A stretch of DNA of 8,518 bases from an uncultured Chlamydiae bacterium (GTDB taxonomy: Bacteria; Chlamydiota; Chlamydiia; Chlamydiales; CALBHK01): positions 1 to 8,518 of the forward strand of contig CALBHK010000113.1 in NCBI GenBank assembly GCA_937894565.1, written 5' to 3'. The position numbers and the translations under genes were made by a program. The notes beneath the pieces are model-generated. The model saw nothing but the letters and a program-made list of their open reading frames with translations, did no database searches and was not told the DNA's origin. This document shows positions 1 to 6,151 of the stretch, piece by piece. Within the stretch, counting starts at the first letter, position 1. Each line of letters opens with the position of its first letter.

Positions 1-192
1 ATGTTTAACCATCAGCACACCCAAGTGTCTATGCCTAACAATCTTGCTCCAATGGGAAATCAAGGCCCTTTTGGCACCATTGAAATGGGGGGCATGTTTA
101 CCATTCTAAAAGTGCGCAAAGGACTGACAAACTATAATGACCCAGGTTGGTACCAACAAGCTGCAAATCCCCTATCCCGTGAAATGCAATGA
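1..192 (+). CDS. Multicopper oxidase, C-terminal fragment
   Basis: The frame is open from the first base, so the ATG at position 1 is almost certainly internal and the gene begins upstream; only the last 63 residues are seen. The tail has a low-complexity Met/Asn/Pro stretch, then 'GPFGTIEMGGMFTILKVR' and a 'DPGWY' close to the end. From memory of the family, this arrangement (Met-rich linker, GPFG...MGGMF..LKVR, then Y.DPGWY) is the C-terminal end of bacterial multicopper (copper/manganese) oxidases, periplasmic enzymes that oxidise metal ions or organic substrates with oxygen. The copper-binding His/Cys clusters would lie upstream and cannot be checked here. No terminator hairpin follows the TGA; a promoter for the next gene begins 3 bp after it. 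The family call is by recognition of the tail only. Confidence 0.68.
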   Translation: MFNHQHTQVSMPNNLAPMGNQGPFGTIEMGGMFTILKVRKGLTNYNDPGWYQQAANPLSREMQ

Positions 193-194
193 CT

Positions 195-223
195 TTGACA
201 TTTTTTTAAAAAAATAGTAAAAT
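195..223 (+). promoter_or_regulatory. Sigma-70-type promoter for the alpha/beta hydrolase
   Basis: TTGACA (195-200) is a perfect -35 box. After exactly 17 bp comes TAAAAT (218-223), one mismatch from the -10 consensus. Transcription would start near 230, giving a leader of about 26 nt before the ATG at 256. A weak Shine-Dalgarno-like AAGAAG lies at 246-251, 4 nt before the start codon. The -35 box sits directly after the preceding stop codon, so the hydrolase is probably transcribed independently of the multicopper oxidase. Confidence 0.7.
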
Positions 224-255
224 TTCCATAATTGTTTTAAATAAAAAGAAGTTTT

Positions 256-1287
256 ATGGAAATAGAAACCTTAAGTAATTCTGAAAGTTCCTTTGAACGA
301 GTACGCGAACAACCTGGTTGTGTGTGGAGAAAAATTAAAAAAAGCGTCGCTTTTCAAAAAGTGTTTCAATGCATACTCGGAATAGGAACAACAATCGCTT
401 TTTTTGCTGTGATTCTTCCCCTCTCACTTGTATTAGTAGGAATCAACATTCTTGGACTTCTTATTCTTGGCCTTTCAACACCGGCACTTGCGCATCAAAA
501 AGGGGCAAAAGTATGGAAAATTTTCAAAAATAAACTTTTAGGTCTGCTATCCGACTTGGCTGCCCTGCCAAAAGCCGCACTCATCACTCCTTTTGCATTT
601 CAGACCAACTCCTCATTTGCTGTTGAAGAAGAGAAGGACAAAATTGTCGTTTTTGTTCATGGGTTTCTCCACAACAAAACATGTTGGGGAAGTTTGTCAA
701 AAAAACTTCAAAAAGAGACAAGGCAAGATGATAGCCCTATTACAGAGAAAGATATTTATTCAATCAATCTTGGAGCGCCCATCACCGTAAATTCAATAGA
801 GACATACGCCCGCTTTCTTGCGACAAAATTAGAACAGATCCGCAAGAGAAGAAATGTAGAGACTCTTAACGTTGTTTTCGATTGTCATTCGATGGGAGGA
901 TTAGTAGCGGGAGTTTTTGCCACCCAATTTGCAAAAGAGGTTAATGTGAAGGTCCTTCGCTTAATCGCTAATGGAACCCCCTGGCATGGCACTCCCATGG
1001 CAAAGCTTGGCTCTTGGGCTCAATGCGGCAAAGAGATGGTGCCTGGCCATCTGATTCAAACAACACTCCAAAATCAAATCGAAGAGATGAGCGATAAAAT
1101 ATTTACTATTGCTAGTAAAGGAGACACTATAGTACCCTTTCCTTCCGCTCAAGGAATTCATTTGCCTATACCGGAAAATAACCGCATTGCATTAACAAGC
1201 CCATTTGGCCATCTGGCGATGCTTGGATCCTCTCAAGCAACACAAGAAAATATCCGCTTAATCAAAGAAGCTTGGGCACAGGAATAA
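256..1287 (+). CDS. Membrane-anchored alpha/beta hydrolase (lipase/esterase-like)
   Basis: This is a 343-aa protein with an alpha/beta-hydrolase core. Residues 37-78 are strongly hydrophobic and could form two transmembrane helices or a hairpin, preceded by a basic segment (RKIKK), so the enzyme is probably tethered to the inner membrane. The catalytic core starts near residue 129: 'VVFVHGF' (131-137) is the oxyanion-hole strand/loop, 'CHSMGG' (210-215) is the nucleophile elbow with Ser212, 'ASKGDTIVP' supplies Asp290, and 'FGHLAML' supplies His319. The order and spacing fit a Ser-Asp-His triad. The 'NGTPWHGTPMA' segment after the elbow resembles lipase/PGAP1-type hydrolases. The first Gly of the usual G-x-S-x-G elbow is Cys. 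Substrate is unknown; lipid or ester hydrolysis is inferred from the fold. The gene has its own strong promoter and ends 4 bp from the convergent carbonic anhydrase gene. Confidence 0.85.
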   Translation: MEIETLSNSESSFERVREQPGCVWRKIKKSVAFQKVFQCILGIGTTIAFFAVILPLSLVLVGINILGLLILGLSTPALAHQKGAKVWKIFKNKLLGLLSDLAALPKAALITPFAFQTNSSFAVEEEKDKIVVFVHGFLHNKTCWGSLSKKLQKETRQDDSPITEKDIYSINLGAPITVNSIETYARFLATKLEQIRKRRNVETLNVVFDCHSMGGLVAGVFATQFAKEVNVKVLRLIANGTPWHGTPMAKLGSWAQCGKEMVPGHLIQTTLQNQIEEMSDKIFTIASKGDTIVPFPSAQGIHLPIPENNRIALTSPFGHLAMLGSSQATQENIRLIKEAWAQE

Positions 1288-1291
1288 TAAA

Positions 1292-1945
1292 TTACTTATC
1301 AAGGAAATCGACTTTTCCGGATTCAAGATCATAATAGCCTCCTACGATCTGCAATGTGCCTTTTTCCACTAATTTAGCAAGTAAAGGCTTAGAACTCTTC
1401 AATTTTTTCTCAACAATGTTGACATTAGCTTTGATCGTCTTTTCAAGGAGGTCTCCTCCCTCACCTTTAGTGATAGCAATCGCCGGTTGAATGGCATTCA
1501 CAACTTCTTGAATATGATTATCAAATGTCATGCCCTTTAATGCAGCGCTTACAGCACCACAATTGACATGACCAAGAACAAGCACCAAATTAGCTCCAAG
1601 AATATTAACTCCATATTCGATACTTCCAATCGCAAAATCATCCACCACATTTCCAGCAATCCGAATGACAAAAAGATCGCCTAAAGACTGGTCAAAGACG
1701 ATTTCTGGAGGAACTCTTGAATCAGAACAGGCAACAATGATTGCAAAAGGTTTTTGGTTTTCAATAAGTGCTGCTCGCTTGGCGCTCCAATCTTCGTGGC
1801 AAACTGTTGTTGAACTCACATAACGCTGATTGCCTTGAATCAATCTTTTCAATGGGTCTTTCGCAGGGTTAAGCTCTATGGCTGAAATAGAGAAGACTGG
1901 CACAAAAAGCAAAATCCACATATACCGAACATAAAATCGACTCAT
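1292..1945 (-). CDS. Beta-class carbonic anhydrase, exported
   Basis: The 217-aa protein carries the beta-carbonic anhydrase signature, which catalyses reversible CO2 hydration to bicarbonate. 'ACSDSRVPPE' provides zinc ligand Cys73 and the Asp75/Arg77 dyad; 'GHVNCGA' provides His126 and Cys129. 'DPLKRLIQGNQRYV' (30-43) is the typical N-terminal helix of the family. Residues 1-22 look like a signal peptide: basic start (MSRFYVR), hydrophobic core (WILLFVPVF) and a possible SxA cleavage site after 'SISA'. The enzyme is therefore probably periplasmic, as in some Gram-negative beta-CAs. The start is supported by AAAGG on the minus strand about 7 nt upstream. Length is normal and all metal ligands are present. 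It diverges from the alcohol dehydrogenase gene. The role is probably CO2/bicarbonate or pH balance at the envelope. Confidence 0.93.
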   Translation of the reverse strand: MSRFYVRYMWILLFVPVFSISAIELNPAKDPLKRLIQGNQRYVSSTTVCHEDWSAKRAALIENQKPFAIIVACSDSRVPPEIVFDQSLGDLFVIRIAGNVVDDFAIGSIEYGVNILGANLVLVLGHVNCGAVSAALKGMTFDNHIQEVVNAIQPAIAITKGEGGDLLEKTIKANVNIVEKKLKSSKPLLAKLVEKGTLQIVGGYYDLESGKVDFLDK

Positions 1946-2041
1946 AACGCCGCCTTTGTTAATAAATTTTCACTATACTTTTTATTTATAATTTAAAGTA
2001 TATCAATATTTATAAGTGTAAATTTTTAAAGGAGAACTTGT
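1946..2041. promoter_or_regulatory. Divergent AT-rich control region with an 8-bp dyad
   Basis: This gap separates the divergent carbonic anhydrase and alcohol dehydrogenase genes and must hold both promoters. Visible -10-like hexamers are TATAAT at 1987-1992 (+) and TATAGT read on the minus strand at 1972-1977, but neither has a good -35 partner. A perfect inverted repeat, TATACTTT (1974-1981) and AAAGTATA (1995-2002), spans both -10 candidates with a 13-bp spacer and could be an operator, though such dyads are common by chance in AT-rich DNA. A strong Shine-Dalgarno, AAAGGAG (2028-2034), lies 7 nt before the dehydrogenase start. Confidence 0.4.
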
Positions 2042-3100
2042 ATGTCTAAAGCAAAAGCATACTCTGCTGCCAGTCCCACATCCTCACTATCCCCTACTGA
2101 AATTACGCGTCGTGATCTAACTAAACACGACGTTCAGATTGAAATTCTCTTCTGTGGCATCTGCCATTCCGATATCCATCACGTGCGCAACGAATGGAAG
2201 AGCGCAATCCCCACTATTTATCCCATTGTTCCCGGCCATGAGATTGTTGGTAAAGTCACCAAGATTGGTTCCTCTGTTACCAAGTACAAGCTTGGAGATA
2301 TTGTCGCAGTTGGCTGCATGGTCGATTCAGATAGAAGCTGCCCACAGTGCAAAGCTGGCCTTGAGCAGTTTTGCCCCAATATGACATTGACTTTCAATGC
2401 TGCGGACAAACACCTTGGGGGTGTTACTTACGGCGGCTACTCCAGCAGTATCGTCGTCGACGAACATTTTGTCTTACGTGTTCCGCCTAATCTTGATCTT
2501 GCAGGAGTTGCACCGCTTTTATGTGCCGGGATCACAACTTACTCGCCCCTACGCCACTGGGGCATCACCAAAGGTAAAAAAGTGGGAGTGGTGGGCCTTG
2601 GAGGACTTGGGCACATGGCTGTTAAATTTGCTCATGCACTTAGCGCGCATGTCGTTGTCTTTACGACTTCTCCCAGTAAAAAACAAGATGCAATAAGTTT
2701 AGGTGCTAATGAAGTTGTTGTATCAAAAAATAAAGAGGAGATGCAAAAACACGCCGGCAGCTTTGATTTCATCATTGATACAGTCTCCGCGGATCATGAT
2801 ATCAATTCCTACCTTAATCTGCTTCGCCCTGATGGCAATCTCACCCTTGTCGGAGCACCCCCAAAACCACTTGCCGTTTCGCCATTCTCCCTCATCGTAG
2901 GACGCCGCAGCCTCTGCGGTTCTAATATTGGCGGCATCGCCGAAACGCAGGAGATGCTTGAGTTTTGCGGTAAGCATAACATCACTGCCGATGTTGAAGT
3001 GATTCCCATCCAAAAAGTGAATGAAGCTTACGAAAGAATGCTCAAATCCGATGTAAAATACCGATTCTGCATTGATATGGCTTCTCTTAAAATTACGTAA
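2042..3100 (+). CDS. NADP(H)-dependent zinc alcohol dehydrogenase, YahK/cinnamyl-alcohol-dehydrogenase type
   Basis: The 352-aa protein is a medium-chain, zinc-dependent dehydrogenase that interconverts alcohols and aldehydes in the cytoplasm. The catalytic zinc site is visible: Cys41 in 'CGICHSD', His66-Glu67 in 'PGHEIVG', and Cys161 in 'LLCAGIT'. The Rossmann nucleotide-binding loop is 'GLGGLG' (185-190). The Ser/Thr plus Lys stretch 'TTSPSKK' (208-214) after the second strand is typical of NADP(H)-preferring CAD/YahK-like enzymes. In the structural zinc lobe, family members carry four Cys (DSC..C..C.......C); here the first is Asp97, leaving Cys100, Cys103 and Cys111. Length is normal for the family (about 350). 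The start has an ideal Shine-Dalgarno. The gene ends 17 bp from the convergent EEP-family gene. Likely role: detoxification or reduction of aldehydes, inferred from the family. Confidence 0.92.
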   Translation: MSKAKAYSAASPTSSLSPTEITRRDLTKHDVQIEILFCGICHSDIHHVRNEWKSAIPTIYPIVPGHEIVGKVTKIGSSVTKYKLGDIVAVGCMVDSDRSCPQCKAGLEQFCPNMTLTFNAADKHLGGVTYGGYSSSIVVDEHFVLRVPPNLDLAGVAPLLCAGITTYSPLRHWGITKGKKVGVVGLGGLGHMAVKFAHALSAHVVVFTTSPSKKQDAISLGANEVVVSKNKEEMQKHAGSFDFIIDTVSADHDINSYLNLLRPDGNLTLVGAPPKPLAVSPFSLIVGRRSLCGSNIGGIAETQEMLEFCGKHNITADVEVIPIQKVNEAYERMLKSDVKYRFCIDMASLKIT

Positions 3101-3117
3101 AGCCTCTAGTACATTGT

Positions 3118-3855
3118 TTAAGATAGAATTTTAAAATCGAGCAACAAAGGCGAATGGTCGGAAACCTCATCTTCCAACACCTTAAAAGCATTTACAACAA
3201 TTTTAGGACAAGTAAATACATAATCGGCAAACTTCTCTTCTTTTTCATACAGGCTTGTACGTGTAGAATTGATATTGTGTGCACAAATCAAATTCATCAT
3301 CCCCTTTTCAAGAATTTTTATACTTTCTGTATCGGGTCTTAAATTAAAGTCTCCGCATAATATTTTGGGGCCTGTTATAGAATCTACGAATGTGCGAATT
3401 TTTTGCGACTGAGCAAGTCTTTCCGATGTATCTGTTTTGCCCTTGCCATTCCATAAGCCATGCACATTCAGAACAGAACATTTTTGCTTATTAAAACACA
3501 ACTCTACCCATTGCAAATGTCTGGAATGAGTAGGCCCGAAACCCGGGTAGTTTAAGTTTTCGTGGATGATCACATTCCCCTCGTTTAACGCCTCAAATGA
3601 CTTCCTCACAAACATTCCAATGCCGTAACAATTATTTACAACAGGAGTAAAAAAAGCATGAAAGTCAGGAAGCAAGCTGTGCAACTCTGAAAAGATATTT
3701 AGAGTATTTTCTCGATCATCATTGGAAATTTTGTTCGGAGCATTGTGATAGACTTCCTGAAAACAAAACACATCCACATCCTGATGTTTTTCAATGAATG
3801 CTAACAGTGGATCACGCACATGCCCACCCCAAATATTAAGAGTCATCAGCTTCAT
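3118..3855 (-). CDS. Endonuclease/exonuclease/phosphatase (EEP) superfamily hydrolase
   Basis: The 245-aa protein has the full set of EEP/DNase I-fold motifs in order: 'TLNIWGG' with Asn7, 'FCFQEV' with Glu34 (metal ligand), 'LNVHGLW' with His132, 'CGDFNLRPD' with Asp169 and Asn171, 'FADYVF' with Asp211, and C-terminal 'SDHSPLLLDF' with Asp233-His234. These indicate an intact Mg2+-dependent phosphodiesterase or phosphatase. Substrate cannot be read from the sequence; the superfamily includes DNases, AP endonucleases, sphingomyelinases and inositol phosphatases. There is no signal peptide: the first beta-strand begins at residue 2, so it is probably cytoplasmic unless exported by another route. 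The start is preceded by AGG 6 nt upstream, a weak Shine-Dalgarno. It converges on the dehydrogenase and diverges from the MOMP-like gene. Confidence 0.85.
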   Translation of the reverse strand: MKLMTLNIWGGHVRDPLLAFIEKHQDVDVFCFQEVYHNAPNKISNDDRENTLNIFSELHSLLPDFHAFFTPVVNNCYGIGMFVRKSFEALNEGNVIIHENLNYPGFGPTHSRHLQWVELCFNKQKCSVLNVHGLWNGKGKTDTSERLAQSQKIRTFVDSITGPKILCGDFNLRPDTESIKILEKGMMNLICAHNINSTRTSLYEKEEKFADYVFTCPKIVVNAFKVLEDEVSDHSPLLLDFKILS

Positions 3856-3960
3856 ATTTAACCTATTTTGTTTTTTAACCTGATTATGATATCAAATTAT
3901 TTTCCCACATGATTCATTTTACATCTACTTCTCTAATTCCAAAAATTTAAGACTTAAGAG

Positions 3961-3989
3961 TTGATTATAAAAAAAATGAATATTATGTT
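3961..3989 (+). promoter_or_regulatory. Candidate promoter for the MOMP-like gene
   Basis: TTGATT (3961-3966) and TATGTT (3984-3989) are separated by 17 bp. This would place transcription start near 3997 and give a leader of about 24 nt before ATG 4021. Both boxes deviate from consensus, and TATTAT (3981-3986) overlaps as an alternative -10 with no good -35. The surrounding 3856-4020 gap holds no gene and must also contain the minus-strand promoter of the EEP gene, which I could not identify. Confidence 0.3.
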
Positions 3990-4020
3990 GCGAATACAAA
4001 GGCAAGATAGGAAAGGTCGC

Positions 4021-5016
4021 ATGAAGATAAGATATACGTTACTTACATTCTTACTGGCTTCTACAGGAAGTCTATTAACTGCATATGGAGTAAATGCATA
4101 TGGAGAGCAAGGAGGGTATGATTACTCTCAACCAATTTCCCATGAACAATCTTCTGGGAAATTTTTTATAAAGGGAGATTTTCTCTACTGGAAACCTCAT
4201 GTTTCAGGTTTAGAGCTTAATTTCGGAACCTCTTCCGTTATCACTACAACTGTTGATGAAATAGAAATATTTGATATGGAAGAGTTGGATCTGGATCCTC
4301 ACTTTAAATGGGATGCAGGATATCGCGTAGGAGCCGGTTACCAGTTTGGATGCAGCAATTGGGAGATCAGCGCTCTTTGGACCCACTTTCAAAGCAAGGG
4401 AACTCGTAGCGTAAATGAAGATACAGAAACTGTCAATTCAGGTCAATTTAGAATTAAATTTGATCAAATCGATCTGATGCTTGGATATAATACTTCTTTA
4501 ACGTGTGATCTAACACTTAAACCTTTTATTGGGGTGAGAGGGGCAACCATGCGTGAAAGCCTCCATGCCGTACTGGTTACTGATATCACTATTCCACCTG
4601 ATGGACTTGCCACAGAAACAAGAAACTTTGATGATCAGGAACGCATTAATGGGATCGGACCGCTTCTTGGTGTGGAAGGTAAATGGAAAATGGGAGATGG
4701 CTTTGGTTTTTATGGATCAGCAGCTGTTGGTCTTATGTATGAAAAACATAAAGTAGAGTTTGATGATACAGACTTGTTTACTGCCCCCTATTCTCTTTCA
4801 CTTTCTAGCTTTAACGAAAGACGCGTTCATGACTTTAATTGGAACGTTGATCTTGCAGTGGGGGTTTCTTGGGAAACATGCATTTGTAATGGTTTTGACT
4901 TAGAAATGAAGCTTGGAGTAGAGCATCATCAATACTTTAATCATAGTCATCTAGGTACAGACCATGGTGATCTATCCTTTAGTGGAGGGGTTTTCTCTAT
5001 TAGCCTAGCCCTTTAA
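4021..5016 (+). CDS. Lpg1974/Legionella-MOMP-type pore-forming outer membrane protein
   Basis: This is a 331-aa outer-membrane beta-barrel. I chose ATG 4021 over the in-frame TTG 3961 and ATGs 3976 and 3985 because it begins a proper signal peptide (MKIRY, then a hydrophobic core, cleavage likely after 'GVNA' near residue 26) and follows GAAAGG 4 nt upstream. The mature N-terminus contains 'FFIKGDFLYWKPHVSGLEL' (48-66), the hallmark of the Lpg1974/MOMP_Leg family. The remainder alternates short hydrophobic strands with polar loops ('GYRVGAGYQFG', 'WEISALWTHF', 'DLMLGYNTSL', 'LKPFIGVRG'), ending in a strand 'GGVFSISLAL'. Four Cys are present in or near strands (two in 'CIC'), reminiscent of cysteine-containing chlamydial envelope proteins, though disulfide cross-linking is only speculation. 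Expected role: porin or adhesin. It lies 53 bp upstream of the collagen-like secreted protein and may be cotranscribed with it. Confidence 0.85.
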   Translation: MKIRYTLLTFLLASTGSLLTAYGVNAYGEQGGYDYSQPISHEQSSGKFFIKGDFLYWKPHVSGLELNFGTSSVITTTVDEIEIFDMEELDLDPHFKWDAGYRVGAGYQFGCSNWEISALWTHFQSKGTRSVNEDTETVNSGQFRIKFDQIDLMLGYNTSLTCDLTLKPFIGVRGATMRESLHAVLVTDITIPPDGLATETRNFDDQERINGIGPLLGVEGKWKMGDGFGFYGSAAVGLMYEKHKVEFDDTDLFTAPYSLSLSSFNERRVHDFNWNVDLAVGVSWETCICNGFDLEMKLGVEHHQYFNHSHLGTDHGDLSFSGGVFSISLAL

Positions 5017-5029
5017 CTTAAATTAAAGG
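5010..5029 (+). other. Small hairpin overlapping the MOMP-like stop codon
   Basis: CCTTTAA (5010-5016) pairs perfectly with TTAAAGG (5023-5029) around a 6-nt loop, and the stop codon lies in the left arm. It is followed by A-rich rather than T-rich sequence, so it is not a standard intrinsic terminator for the plus strand. It could modulate readthrough or mRNA stability between the barrel gene and the collagen-like gene, or be a chance AT-rich dyad. Confidence 0.3.
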
Positions 5030-5069
5030 AAAAAACAACTCAAGCTTAAAGTAAAAAAACGGAGATTTT

Positions 5070-5876
5070 GTGAAAAAAATATTTTCTTTTCTTATGGCAG
5101 GCATCATGCTTACTGTTCAAGGAGCATATGGCCTTCCCAATCCAACCCCCAGTCGTAATGGGGATACCTTACCAGCGCTATTGGATCATTCCGGCTCTGG
5201 CTCTGGTCCTACAGGACCAGCGGGACCAACAGGCCCAACGGGAGTAACTGGTTCAACAGGCCCAACGGGGGTAACTGGTTCAACAGGCCCAACGGGGGTA
5301 ACTGGTTCAACAGGCGCAACTGGATCTGCAGGATTTTCAGGCGGCTCTGCTATTATTCCTTATGCTTCGGGATTACCTGTTTCTATGACCACAATTACTG
5401 GCGGCCTAGTTGGAATTGCTGCTATCATGGGTTTCGGTAGTTCTACAAGCAACGTTGCGGTTACTGGTGGTACTATTGATCTTACAGGGGCTCCTGCTAC
5501 CAATCTTGCTTATGCATTTTCAATGCCTGAAGACGGGATCATTACATCTATCTCGGCTTACTTTAGCTCAACAGCGACTTTAGCTCTTGTTGGAAGTACA
5601 GTCACTATTACAGCTCAGCTTTATGAGTCCACAACTCCCAATAACATCTTCAGTGCCGTTCCAGGTGCTGTTGTCACTCTGGCTCCTGCCTTAACTGGTG
5701 TTCTTGCCATTGGAACAATTTCCAATGGGATCACAACCGGTTTAAGCATACCAGTCACATCACAGACTCGATTGTTGATGGTTTACTCTACAACTGCAGC
5801 AGGATTGAGTCTGATTAATACAGTATCCGGATATACTGGTGGGGGTGTTTCTATTGTTACGGGAATCATTCCTTAA
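5070..5876 (+). CDS. Secreted collagen-like protein with BclB-type C-terminal domain
   Basis: This 268-aa protein starts at GTG 5070, with GGAG (5061-5064) 5 nt upstream. A signal peptide covers residues 1-21 (MKK, hydrophobic core, likely cleavage after 'GAYG'). After a short linker, residues 46-93 are 16 uninterrupted Gly-X-Y triplets, mostly GPT, GVT and GST, as in bacterial collagen-like stalks where Thr in the Y position favours triple-helix stability and glycosylation. The C-terminal part (about 93-268) opens with 'SAIIPYASGLPVSMTTITGG' and contains 'GGTIDLTGAP', 'AYFSSTATLALVGSTVTI', 'AQLYESTTPNN', 'VTLAPALTG' and 'TTGLSIPVTSQTRLLMVYS'. I recognise this as the BclB-type exosporium domain known mainly from Bacillus and related Firmicutes. 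It is probably a trimeric surface fibre. It ends at a strong terminator. A spore function is not implied; adhesion or a surface coat is inferred. Confidence 0.85.
   Translation: MKKIFSFLMAGIMLTVQGAYGLPNPTPSRNGDTLPALLDHSGSGSGPTGPAGPTGPTGVTGSTGPTGVTGSTGPTGVTGSTGATGSAGFSGGSAIIPYASGLPVSMTTITGGLVGIAAIMGFGSSTSNVAVTGGTIDLTGAPATNLAYAFSMPEDGIITSISAYFSSTATLALVGSTVTITAQLYESTTPNNIFSAVPGAVVTLAPALTGVLAIGTISNGITTGLSIPVTSQTRLLMVYSTTAAGLSLINTVSGYTGGGVSIVTGIIP
5232..5312 (+). repeat. Three 27-bp tandem repeats in the collagen stalk
   Basis: Three consecutive 27-bp units (5232-5258, 5259-5285, 5286-5312) each encode Gly-Pro-Thr-Gly-Val-Thr-Gly-Ser-Thr. Units 2 and 3 are identical and unit 1 differs at one synonymous position (GGA versus GGG). 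A degenerate fourth unit begins at 5313 (GGCGCAACTGG). Near-identity at the DNA level points to recent duplication by slippage or recombination. Unit length is a multiple of three, so copy changes would lengthen or shorten the stalk in frame. Confidence 0.95.
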
Positions 5877-5892
5877 TCACAACAGAATTCGT

Positions 5893-5935
5893 AAAAAAAA
5901 GGATAGAGAACTTAAGTTCTCTATCCTTTTTTTTT
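5893..5935. terminator. Rho-independent terminator, perfect palindrome, probably bidirectional
   Basis: GGATAGAGAACTT (5901-5913) is followed directly by its exact reverse complement (5914-5926), a perfect 26-bp palindrome. It is flanked by A8 on the left (5893-5900) and T9 on the right (5927-5935). RNA from the plus strand forms a long hairpin followed by a U-tract, ending the surface-protein transcription unit 16 bp after its stop codon. The A-run on the left gives a U-tract on the minus strand, so it can also stop transcription coming from the Cys-rich gene. Confidence 0.93.
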
Positions 5936-6006
5936 AAGTTGATTTTTATCCTAAAAATAAGATACACCTTAGAGAGATACAATCCCATTTCAAGGAACTG
6001 ACACTC

Positions 6007-6119
6007 CGTGTGTGATCTTAGATCATATTTATGTGTCAAAAGAAGTTACAGTGCTTATTCATGCCGTTCAATCGGGCACTGTAAATGGACATTTTCCATC
6101 AGATCACATACGTGTGATC
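6007..6119. other. Structured intergenic element with nested and competing inverted repeats
   Basis: This lies in the 275-bp gap between the collagen-like gene and the Cys-rich gene (5877-6151), where I see no gene. CGTGTGTGATC (6007-6017) can pair with GATCACATACG (6102-6112), 11 bp with one G-T wobble. It encloses a 9-bp stem TTACAGTGC/GCACTGTAA (6046-6054 with 6076-6084), an adjacent 5-bp stem ATGGA/TCCAT (6085-6089 with 6095-6099), and a weaker bulged stem at 6021-6037, giving a branched fold. The right arm can instead pair with TGTGATC just downstream (6102-6108 with 6113-6119), and the left arm with GATCA (6021-6025). It could be an unrecognised small RNA, an untranslated-region structure, or a cluster of operator half-sites. 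No T-run follows on either strand, so it is not a standard terminator. A tRNA was considered and excluded. Confidence 0.45.
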
Positions 6120-6151
6120 ATCGATTGTTTAATTACAAACTAAATTACAGC

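Noticed and set aside
2703..3013. Frames of 60-100 codons on both strands inside the alcohol dehydrogenase gene
   Set aside because: They overlap a complete, motif-rich dehydrogenase in another frame and have no RBS or recognisable domains.
3961..4020. TTG start extending the MOMP-like protein by 20 residues
   Set aside because: The extension places a charged segment before the signal peptide, has no better RBS, and overlaps the candidate promoter; ATG 4021 begins a standard signal peptide after GAAAGG.
6011..6025. TGTGATCTTAGATCA as a CRP-type operator
   Set aside because: The consensus needs TGTGA-N6-TCACA; the right half-site here is out of register and lacks the final CACA, so it is not reported as an operator.
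6062..6078. T-arm-like sequence (TGCC, GTTCAATC, then GGCA) suggesting a tRNA
   Set aside because: The closing position after the loop would be G opposite G, and no acceptor stem, anticodon arm or CCA lies at suitable spacing; it is better explained as the interior of the 6046-6084 stem-loop.
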